Assembly: GCA_029250945.1 (NCBI GenBank) | Contig: JAQXEG010000009.1 | Coordinates: forward strand, 1 to 64,000 | DNA: 64,000 bases | Reading direction: 5' to 3' | DNA from: Yoonia sp. | GTDB lineage: Bacteria > Pseudomonadota > Alphaproteobacteria > Rhodobacterales > Rhodobacteraceae | Part shown: in pieces, positions 57,626-64,000 of the stretch | How positions within the stretch are numbered: the stretch's first letter is position 1 | Layout of the letters: every line of letters starts with the position of its first letter | Program-made: the position numbers and the translations under genes | Notes under the pieces: generated by a model | Databases searched by the model: none | Told to the model about the DNA's origin: nothing | Seen by the model: the letters and a program-made list of their open reading frames with translations, nothing else

Positions 57626-58330
57626 ATGAACGATATTCTAGACGGCCTGATCGCCGCGTTCTGGCTAGTTGTTTCGCTGGACCCCGAGTTGATCCAGATT
57701 AGCCTGCGGTCGTTGCAAGTCACGATCACCGCAGTCGCCATTGGCTGTTTGATCGGCGTGCCATTTGGCGCCTACCTCGCGGTGCAACGGTTCAGACATC
57801 GCAGATTGGTAATCTCGATCATCAATGCGCTGATGGGGCTACCGCCGGTCGTGGTTGGGTTGATGGTCTATATCCTGCTTTCGCGGTCGGGGCCATTCGG
57901 GGTACTGGGGCTATTGTTCACGCCCACAGCCATGATCATCGCCCAAGTCATCATTGTGACCCCGCTGATCACATCCATCGCGCACCAAGCCATGAGAGAG
58001 CTATGGGCCGAATACCACGACCTTCTGATTTCCTTGAACACAACCAAGTGGCAGCGGATCAAGACATTGATCTGGGACGGGCGGCGCAATTTGTTGACGG
58101 CAGGTCTGGCCGGTTTTGGGCGCGCCATCGGCGAAGTTGGGGCAATTATGATCGTGGGCGGCAATATCGACCAAGTGACCCGCGTACTGACCACCGCAAT
58201 CGCATTGGAAACAGGCAAAGGTGACTTTGCCCTCGCGCTTGGTCTCGGGTTTGTGCTGATCGCGCTTAGCATGATCGTGAACATCACAATCCACAGCCTG
58301 TCGCGCACAGAACGGGACGGGCGCTGGTGA
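57626..58330 (+). CDS. tupB: tungstate ABC transporter permease (TupB-like)
   Basis: 234 residues with five to six helices. The EAA loop and the conserved segment AGFGRAIGEVGAIMIVGGNI match TupB/ModB-like permeases. Order here is permease, ATPase, binding protein. GTG/ATG of tupC overlaps its stop. Confidence 0.85.
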   Translation: MNDILDGLIAAFWLVVSLDPELIQISLRSLQVTITAVAIGCLIGVPFGAYLAVQRFRHRRLVISIINALMGLPPVVVGLMVYILLSRSGPFGVLGLLFTPTAMIIAQVIIVTPLITSIAHQAMRELWAEYHDLLISLNTTKWQRIKTLIWDGRRNLLTAGLAGFGRAIGEVGAIMIVGGNIDQVTRVLTTAIALETGKGDFALALGLGFVLIALSMIVNITIHSLSRTERDGRW

Positions 58331-59028
58331 TGGGGGATCTGCTACGCCTGCGCGATGTTGTGGTCCAAAAGCGGGGCAGGCGGGTCATTGGCCCGATTGA
58401 CCTGACCTTGCTCGATCATGGTCCCACGATGGTTATTGGCCCCAATGGGTCGGGCAAAACCAGCCTGCTGCGCGTGGCCTACGGGATTGAGCGGCTGACC
58501 AGCGGCACCGTTGACTGGATGCAGGACACGCCCATGGGACGTGCGTTTGTGTTTCAATCACCCACCGTGCTACGGCGCAGTGTAGCCGATAACCTTGCTT
58601 ATCCTTTGCAAATTCTAGGCTGGGACAAGGCGGCGATCAATGATGCTGTCGATGACTGGTTGGTCAAAATCGGGCTTGAAAAGCAGGCGAAAACGCCCGC
58701 AACGCGCCTTTCAGGTGGTGAGCGGCAAAAGCTCGCCATCGCACGCGCCTTGATCCGCGCACCACAGGTTTTGTTCCTTGATGAGCCTTGCGCCAACCTA
58801 GACGGTCACACCACCCGAGAGATCGAGGCGATCCTAACCGCAACCGCCCAAGCCGGCACTAAGCTGGTCATGGCAACGCATGGTATGGGCCAGGCACGGC
58901 GTTTGGCGACCCATACGGTGTTTATGCTGGATGGGCAGGTTCACGAAAGCGGCGGGGCAGATATGCTGAACGGTGCCGCGCAAACACCACAACTCACCGC
59001 GTTTCTACAAGGGGATATCGTCACATGA
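58330..59028 (+). CDS. tupC: tungstate ABC transporter ATP-binding protein (TupC-like)
   Basis: About 232 residues. Walker A GPNGSGKTS, signature LSGGERQKLAIARAL and Walker B LFLDEPCANLDG are present, and the switch is ATHGMGQA. ATG at 58330 is in the TGATG overlap; GTG at 58327 is the alternative. It overlaps tupA by four bases. Confidence 0.87.
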   Translation: MGDLLRLRDVVVQKRGRRVIGPIDLTLLDHGPTMVIGPNGSGKTSLLRVAYGIERLTSGTVDWMQDTPMGRAFVFQSPTVLRRSVADNLAYPLQILGWDKAAINDAVDDWLVKIGLEKQAKTPATRLSGGERQKLAIARALIRAPQVLFLDEPCANLDGHTTREIEAILTATAQAGTKLVMATHGMGQARRLATHTVFMLDGQVHESGGADMLNGAAQTPQLTAFLQGDIVT

Positions 59029-59819
59029 TGAGGCTCATTTTCACGATGATGATATCGGTTTGGGGAACGTTTGCCGTGGCAGATTCCATGCGTCTGGCGG
59101 TCACAACATCCTTTGACAACTCTGGCCTTGCGGATGTTTTGTTACCCCAGATCAAGGCGGACATCGGGCTTGATGTGCAATTGCTGGTCGTCGGCACGGG
59201 GCAGGCGCTTCGGCTGGGCGCCGCTGGTGATGTGGACGCCGTGTTGGTGCATTCGCGCGCTGCTGAAGACGCATTCATCGCAGACGGACACGGCACACAT
59301 CGCACCGAAATCATGTATAATGACTTTGTCATTATCGGACCACAATCAGACCCCGCAAACGTCCGAAGCACGGCAAGCGCCGCCGCAGCGTTAAGCGCCA
59401 TCGCACAGTCCCAAGCCGTCTTTGTCAGCCGTGGTGACGATAGCGGCACACATAAAGCCGAAATCGCGCTTTGGGACGATGTTGCCTTTGGACCTTGGTA
59501 TCGGGCCCTCGGGGCTGGCATGGGCGCGACATTAAACACAGCATCCGCAATGAACGCATACACACTGTCAGATCGCGCGAGCTGGCTGAACTTTGCCAAC
59601 AAAGGCGATCTGCAAATTCTGTTCAGCGGCGACCCCAAACTGTTCAACCAATACAGCCTTATTCCAGTCAATCCGGCCAAAGGGTCCGGCATCAACCACA
59701 CGCAGGCGCTGGCCCTTGAGGGGTGGTTTCTGGGTAAAACCGCGCAGCAGATGATCAACACCTACAAGATCATGGATCAACCGCTGTTTGTTTATAATGA
59801 CAACAGTAGCACACAGTAA
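59025..59819 (+). CDS. tupA: tungstate-binding periplasmic protein (TupA-like)
   Basis: 264 residues. A signal peptide ends AVADS, and the mature protein begins with the oxyanion-binding TTSFDNSGLADVLLP and has SRGDDSGTHKAE, both typical of TupA. In the usual tup order the binding protein comes first; here it is last. Tungstate rather than molybdate is inferred from these segments. ATGA overlap with tupC. Confidence 0.87.
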   Translation: MMRLIFTMMISVWGTFAVADSMRLAVTTSFDNSGLADVLLPQIKADIGLDVQLLVVGTGQALRLGAAGDVDAVLVHSRAAEDAFIADGHGTHRTEIMYNDFVIIGPQSDPANVRSTASAAAALSAIAQSQAVFVSRGDDSGTHKAEIALWDDVAFGPWYRALGAGMGATLNTASAMNAYTLSDRASWLNFANKGDLQILFSGDPKLFNQYSLIPVNPAKGSGINHTQALALEGWFLGKTAQQMINTYKIMDQPLFVYNDNSSTQ

Positions 59820-59929
59820 TTCGTATATATATTACATAATACATATTATACGCTCCGCTTAATATCCGCGCTGATACCCTTATAGACATATATTTCAACG
59901 CGTTACGCAGCGCAGCCCATCCATCGCGT

Positions 59930-60619
59930 TTATGTCAGATAATGCGTAACCGCTTGTAGCCCGTCAATCTCTGCGCGCATCGTATCCCCTGCTACGACTG
60001 GCCCGACGCCAGCTGGCGTGCCTGTCATGATCACATCACCCGGCCCAAGATGATAATAGCGCGACAGATGACTGATCACCTCTGGCACTGACCACACCAT
60101 GTCGGTTAGCGTCGCGTCTTGCTTGATGCTCTCGTTGACGGTCAAACAAATGCGTTGATCCGCAAGTGCACCAAAATCATCCTGCGGTGTAATCGCGCCG
60201 ATCACAGCACCATTCTCGACGTCCTTACCCAACGACCACGGCCTGCGCGCGTCTTTGCCGTCCTGCTGGCGATCCCTGCGCGTCATATCCAGCCCGCAGG
60301 CATAGCCATGCACCGCGTCGGCGGATTGCTGCAAATCAGCCTCAAACACAGACCTTCCCAGCGTGACGACAAGCTCCATCTCATAGTGGAAATTCGACGT
60401 GCCTGGCGGATATGGGACGGTCTGGCCGCTTTGACACAGCGCATGGCAGGATTTCGTGAAATACCACGGCGCTTCGCGGTCCACTTCGCTACCCATTTCG
60501 GCGGCATGGGCGACGTAATTTCGCCCAACGCAGAAAATACGCCCCACGGCATAGCGCTGATCCGCCCCAACAATTGGTAAGGACGGCACAGCCCTTGGTG
60601 CAAAGATATAGTCTGACAT
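59930..60619 (-). CDS. fumarylacetoacetate hydrolase family protein
   Basis: About 229 residues of the FAH/HpcE fold. CVGRNYVAHAAEMG and FHYEMELVV carry the metal-binding Glu pair, followed by DVIMTGTPAGVGPV. It may hydrolyse a beta-diketone or decarboxylate oxaloacetate; the substrate is unknown. The third of three consecutive ATG codons (60619) has GAAAGG at a normal distance. Confidence 0.88.
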   Translation of the reverse strand: MSDYIFAPRAVPSLPIVGADQRYAVGRIFCVGRNYVAHAAEMGSEVDREAPWYFTKSCHALCQSGQTVPYPPGTSNFHYEMELVVTLGRSVFEADLQQSADAVHGYACGLDMTRRDRQQDGKDARRPWSLGKDVENGAVIGAITPQDDFGALADQRICLTVNESIKQDATLTDMVWSVPEVISHLSRYYHLGPGDVIMTGTPAGVGPVVAGDTMRAEIDGLQAVTHYLT

Positions 60620-60718
60620 CATCATCCTTTCGCGCAAAACCTGCGGTTCGCCTCTATTTATCCGCACATGGGGTAGCTATATATCAATCGTGATACAATC
60701 TTGCAGGAGCATCCCCCC

Positions 60719-62113
60719 ATGACACAAGCTGATATTGGTCTGATCGGCCTTGGCACAATGGGCGCAGCCCTTGCACTGAATATTGCCGACAACGGATTTG
60801 ATGTGGCGGTCTGGAACCGCACAACAAGCGTTACCCATGAATTCAAGAACGATGCCGGTGACTTAGCAAGTAAAGTTCATCCGCATGAGACGCTGGAATC
60901 GCTTATTTCTGGCCTTTCAAAACCCCGCGCAATCATTCTGATGGTGCCAGCGGGCGATGCTGTGGACCAGCAGATTGCAGCGCTGCGCCCCCTGCTCGAC
61001 CCTGATGATATGATCATTGATGCGGGCAACGCCAATTTCCACGACACCAATCGCCGCGCGCAAGATGCCGGTGATCTGCCATTTCTGGGCATTGGCGTGT
61101 CCGGCGGTGAGGAAGGTGCGCGGTTCGGCCCGTCGATAATGGGCGGTGGCAAGCGCGCACATTGGGACCGCGTGTCCCATATACTGAAGGCGATATCGGC
61201 CAAATACGATGGCACACCCTGCGCTACTTGGATGGGCAACGAAGGTACGGGGCATTTTGTGAAAGCCGTGCACAACGGGATCGAATATGCCGATATGCAA
61301 ATGATTGCAGAGGCTTATGGCGTGATGCGTGACGGCATGGGCATGTCCGCTGATGCGGTCGGCACCACATTTGCCACATGGGATAATGGCCCTCTGGATT
61401 CCTACCTGACCGAGATTTCCGCCAAGGTCGCCAAGGCCGCTGACCCCGAGACAGGCAAACCCATGCTGGACGTCATCGTTGATGCCGCCGGCCAAAAAGG
61501 CACCGGTCGCTGGACCGTGATCGAGGCCCAGCACCTTGCCGCACCGATCCCCGCGATTGATGCCGCCGTGGTGGCCCGCAACCTGTCATCCCAGCGCGCC
61601 AACCGCACCCATGGGCAGGATTTGTTTGGCGCAGCGCCGCAACCAATCGACGGTGTCAGCCTTGATGATCTTGAAGGCGCGTTGATCGCGGGTAAGATCA
61701 TTTGCTACGCGCAAGGCTTTGAAATGATACGCAAAGCGTCCGATCAGTTTGACTGGGCCCTGCCCTTGCCCGACATCGCCCGCGTCTGGCGCGAGGGCTG
61801 TATCATCCGGTCCAAGATGCTCAATGACATGGCAGAGGCGCTGACCGATGATGCGGATCGCAATCTGATGTTTGCACCATTCTTTGCTGATCTGCTCAAA
61901 ACGCACCATGACGCGCTGCGCCGTGTTGTGGCGGCTGCGGCGATTGGTGGTGTGGCAATGCCTGCACTAGCATCTGGGCTAGCTTATTTCGACGCGATGC
62001 GCACGGCGCGTGGCACGGCCAATATGATCCAAGGCCAGCGCGATTTCTTCGGGGCCCACGGGTTTGAACGTTTCGACGGGCGCCACGACCAGCACGGCCA
62101 TTGGGGCGCCTAA
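60719..62113 (+). CDS. gnd: 6-phosphogluconate dehydrogenase, decarboxylating
   Basis: 464 residues, the pentose-phosphate enzyme yielding ribulose 5-phosphate. The N-terminal GLGTMGAALALNIADNG, VSGGEEGARFGPSIMGG and KAVHNGIEYADMQ (with catalytic Lys) are clear, and GQRDFFGAHGFER is the C-terminal signature. The ATG at 60719 has AGGAGC. Its stop overlaps the convergent phoB gene. Confidence 0.94.
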   Translation: MTQADIGLIGLGTMGAALALNIADNGFDVAVWNRTTSVTHEFKNDAGDLASKVHPHETLESLISGLSKPRAIILMVPAGDAVDQQIAALRPLLDPDDMIIDAGNANFHDTNRRAQDAGDLPFLGIGVSGGEEGARFGPSIMGGGKRAHWDRVSHILKAISAKYDGTPCATWMGNEGTGHFVKAVHNGIEYADMQMIAEAYGVMRDGMGMSADAVGTTFATWDNGPLDSYLTEISAKVAKAADPETGKPMLDVIVDAAGQKGTGRWTVIEAQHLAAPIPAIDAAVVARNLSSQRANRTHGQDLFGAAPQPIDGVSLDDLEGALIAGKIICYAQGFEMIRKASDQFDWALPLPDIARVWREGCIIRSKMLNDMAEALTDDADRNLMFAPFFADLLKTHHDALRRVVAAAAIGGVAMPALASGLAYFDAMRTARGTANMIQGQRDFFGAHGFERFDGRHDQHGHWGA

Positions 62114-62796
62114 CCTAGCGCGTAGCCGGCCCCGCGCACCGTGCGGATGGGGTCGGCGCCGCCAGCCTTTAGCGCCTTGCGCAGCCGCCCCACATGCACG
62201 TCCACGGTGCGGGTATCGACATAAACGTCCCAGCCCCACACGCGGTCCAGCAGCATGTCGCGTGACCACACGCGCCCCGGCTTTTCCATGAATGTGACCA
62301 GCAACCGAAATTCGGTCGGCCCAAGCTTGATCGCTTGTCCGGCCCGTACAGCGCGATGCGTTTCCGTGTCCAGCGTGATATCATCAAAGCTAAGCACCTG
62401 CCCTTGGGTCGCGGGCCGCACGCGGCGCAGTTGGGCACGCACACGGGCCATGAATTCGGACACCGAATAAGGTTTGACAACATAGTCATCAGCACCCGTT
62501 TCAAGGCCGCGGACGCGGTCCACCTCCTCTGTGCGGGCCGATAGCATGATGATCGGGATGCTGCGCGTAGCGGCGCTGGATTTCAGCTGGCGGCATACCT
62601 CAATCCCCGAAACATGGGGCATCATCCAATCCAGCACGATCACATCGGGCGGATCTTCGACCACGATCAACAACGCCTCTTCACCGTTGTCGGCTGGGGT
62701 CACGCGGTAACCCTCAGCGCGCAGGTTATAAACCAACACCTCGCGTTGGGATGCCTCGTCTTCGACCACAAGAATATGCGGGGTTTGATCGGCCAT
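62110..62796 (-). CDS. phoB: phosphate regulon response regulator PhoB
   Basis: 228 residues, OmpR family. The receiver shows acidic VVEDEASQ, phospho-Asp in VLDWMMP and Lys in VVKPYS; the winged-helix domain contains GPTEFRLLVTFMEKPGRVWSRD and TVDVHVGRLRKAL. Neighbours are phoU and pstB, confirming the phosphate role. It is transcribed last in the pst operon. Confidence 0.93.
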   Translation of the reverse strand: MADQTPHILVVEDEASQREVLVYNLRAEGYRVTPADNGEEALLIVVEDPPDVIVLDWMMPHVSGIEVCRQLKSSAATRSIPIIMLSARTEEVDRVRGLETGADDYVVKPYSVSEFMARVRAQLRRVRPATQGQVLSFDDITLDTETHRAVRAGQAIKLGPTEFRLLVTFMEKPGRVWSRDMLLDRVWGWDVYVDTRTVDVHVGRLRKALKAGGADPIRTVRGAGYALG

Positions 62797-62802
62797 ACCG
62801 CC

Positions 62803-63510
62803 CTAGTCCAGTTCCGAGACAAAGGCGGTTTGGTCACCCTTCGGCCGTGCCTCTTCCGGCATGACGCCGGTTTCCAGATAGATCACCTGTTCGGCCATAT
62901 TGGTCACTAGATCACCCATGCGTTCCACGTTCTTGGCCATAAAATGCAGGTGCATAAAGGCGGTGATATTGCGCGGGTCTTCCATCATGAATGTCAGAAA
63001 CTCGCGAAACAGCGCGTTATACATCTGGTCCACATCATGATCGCGCTGGCGCACATCCTCGGCCAGTTCCGCGTCACCGCGCAAATAGCTGTCGATCAAG
63101 TCCTTTAGCATCGCCTGCACCTCGCGGGCCATACGGCGCAGGGCGGCGTCCGATCCACTAATCACCGGCATATCAACCAAGGTGCTGGTCCGCTTGGCCA
63201 TGTTTTTCGCGTAATCCCCGATGCGTTCCATGCTGGCGGCAATCCGCAGCACAGTCAGGATCACGCGCAAATCCTTGGATACAGGTGCGCGCAACGCAAT
63301 GATGCGCGCCGCCTCTTCGTTGATTTGCAGCTCGAGCGCGTCAATCTGTTTGTCCCCTGCCCGGACTTTTTCGGCCAAGGCTAGATCACGGGTTTCCAAG
63401 GATTTAGCCGCGGATAGGATCGCCTCTTCGACCATGCCCCCCATTTTGATCACAAGAGTTTGGATCGCATCAAGGTCGCGGTCATAGGCGGATGAGATAT
63501 GCTCATTCAT
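62803..63510 (-). CDS. phoU: phosphate transport regulator PhoU
   Basis: 235 residues, all helical, a double PhoU repeat. Conserved metal-binding segments E-x3-D-type are present (RIGDYAKNMA at about residue 95 and RMGDLVTNMAEQ near 205). It connects PstB to PhoR signalling. Six-base gap to phoB. Confidence 0.93.
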   Translation of the reverse strand: MNEHISSAYDRDLDAIQTLVIKMGGMVEEAILSAAKSLETRDLALAEKVRAGDKQIDALELQINEEAARIIALRAPVSKDLRVILTVLRIAASMERIGDYAKNMAKRTSTLVDMPVISGSDAALRRMAREVQAMLKDLIDSYLRGDAELAEDVRQRDHDVDQMYNALFREFLTFMMEDPRNITAFMHLHFMAKNVERMGDLVTNMAEQVIYLETGVMPEEARPKGDQTAFVSELD

Positions 63511-63522
63511 GATCGTCGCTCC

Positions 63523-64000
63523 TTACCCGATCCGGCCGGAAATATAGCTTTCGGTGCGCGGGTCTTCGGGGTTGGTGAAAATTTTATCTGTCTCGCCGAA
63601 TTCCACAAGGTTACCGAGGTGAAAAAACGCAGTTTTCTGACTGACGCGGGCGGCCTGCTGCATGGAGTGGGTCACAATCACAACGCTATAGGATTGGCGC
63701 AGTTCGTCGATCAGTTCCTCCACTTGGGCGGTGGCGATGGGATCAAGGGCGGAACACGGCTCGTCCATCAGCAACACCTCGGGCGCGGTTGCGATGGCGC
63801 GGGCAATGCACAGCCGCTGTTGTTGGCCACCAGACAGGCCCGTGCCGGACGCATGAAGCCTATCCTTGGCCTCATTCCACAACGCCGCCTTGCGCAGCGC
63901 GTTTTCAACGATCTGGTCCAGATCATCCTTATCCCGTGCAAGCCCGTGGATTTTGGGGCCGTAAGCCACATTATCATATATGGATTTGGGAAACGGGTTT
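63523..64000 (-). CDS. pstB: phosphate ABC transporter ATP-binding protein PstB (5' end outside window)
   Basis: C-terminal about 158 residues of PstB; the frame runs to the window edge. [27 protein letters not shown] and the switch [12 protein letters not shown] are visible, and the C terminus has [13 protein letters not shown], typical of PstB. Walker A is outside. Confidence 0.93.
   Translation of the reverse strand, partial: NPFPKSIYDNVAYGPKIHGLARDKDDLDQIVENALRKAALWNEAKDRLHASGTGLSGGQQQRLCIARAIATAPEVLLMDEPCSALDPIATAQVEELIDELRQSYSVVIVTHSMQQAARVSQKTAFFHLGNLVEFGETDKIFTNPEDPRTESYISGRIG

Overview
The window looks like a chromosomal segment of a marine-type alphaproteobacterium of the Rhodobacteraceae (Roseobacter group). 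The main evidence is the order mnmA / sciP (DUF1153) / ctrA / ligA / recG, the aspartate-type HemB, the conserved Rhodobacterales membrane protein next to it, paired dimethylglycine-dehydrogenase-like genes, and CtrA- and LexA-type sites of alphaproteobacterial form. Genus cannot be fixed from the sequence; an Octadecabacter/Loktanella/Yoonia-like relative is my guess only. No insertion sequence, phage, CRISPR array or rRNA operon was seen. There is one tRNA, Leu(CAA).

Layout. 0-3.4 kb: the end of a PaiB-type FMN protein, then a polyamine-type ABC transporter (two permeases and an ATPase, no binding protein in view). 3.5-8.3 kb: a tightly packed minus-strand run: P-loop protein, metA, lipoprotein hydrolase, PPK2 polyphosphate kinase, TetR regulator, PagL-like lipid A deacylase. 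8.5-16.7 kb: threonine ammonia-lyase, then mnmA, sciP, a broken ctrA, ligA, recG and a 40-residue membrane protein behind an SOS-type box. 16.7-25.2 kb: a candidate small RNA, an IscU-like protein, hisI, gluQ, trmFO, gyrA, and an ornithine cyclodeaminase/arginase pair opposite an Lrp regulator. 25.2-34.1 kb: dsbB, a VTT-domain protein, two gene ruins, tRNA-Leu, an NTP transferase and two divergent 801-residue GcvT-type flavoproteins. 34.1-44.7 kb: SYLF lipoprotein, GFA protein, hemB, mfd, then a four-gene overlapping operon (AMP-ligase, FrnE-like protein, K+ channel, Bcr/CflA pump) opposite an XRE-cupin regulator. 44.7-50.5 kb: aqpS-arsC with a tiny lipoprotein, an orphan peptide-binding protein, a candidate small RNA, bdhA and a broken patatin gene, argO. 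50.5-64 kb: DUF502, psuG-psuK, divergent DUF4198/HupE genes, rpsB-tsf, tungstate transporter tupBCA, an FAH-family protein, gnd, and phoB-phoU-pstB, cut by the window edge.

The most striking observation is that ctrA, the master cell-cycle/motility/gene-transfer-agent regulator of the class, carries an in-frame TAA at codon 124 (Gln CAA to TAA at a position that reads GHAQS in relatives). It also has unusual residues at two conserved positions, while a perfect CtrA box is still present upstream. Three other genes in the same 64 kb are also broken (a YpfJ-type metalloprotease, an RTX/Hint protein with an internal deletion, and a patatin), suggesting relaxed selection in this lineage. Other items worth following are two intergenic RNA candidates (one with three CTGTCCC motifs in or near hairpin loops, one with its own promoter and terminator), the SOS-box-associated micro-membrane protein, and tandem operator-like repeats between the two flavoprotein genes.

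All functional assignments come from reading motifs and protein resemblance by eye. No database search was run.
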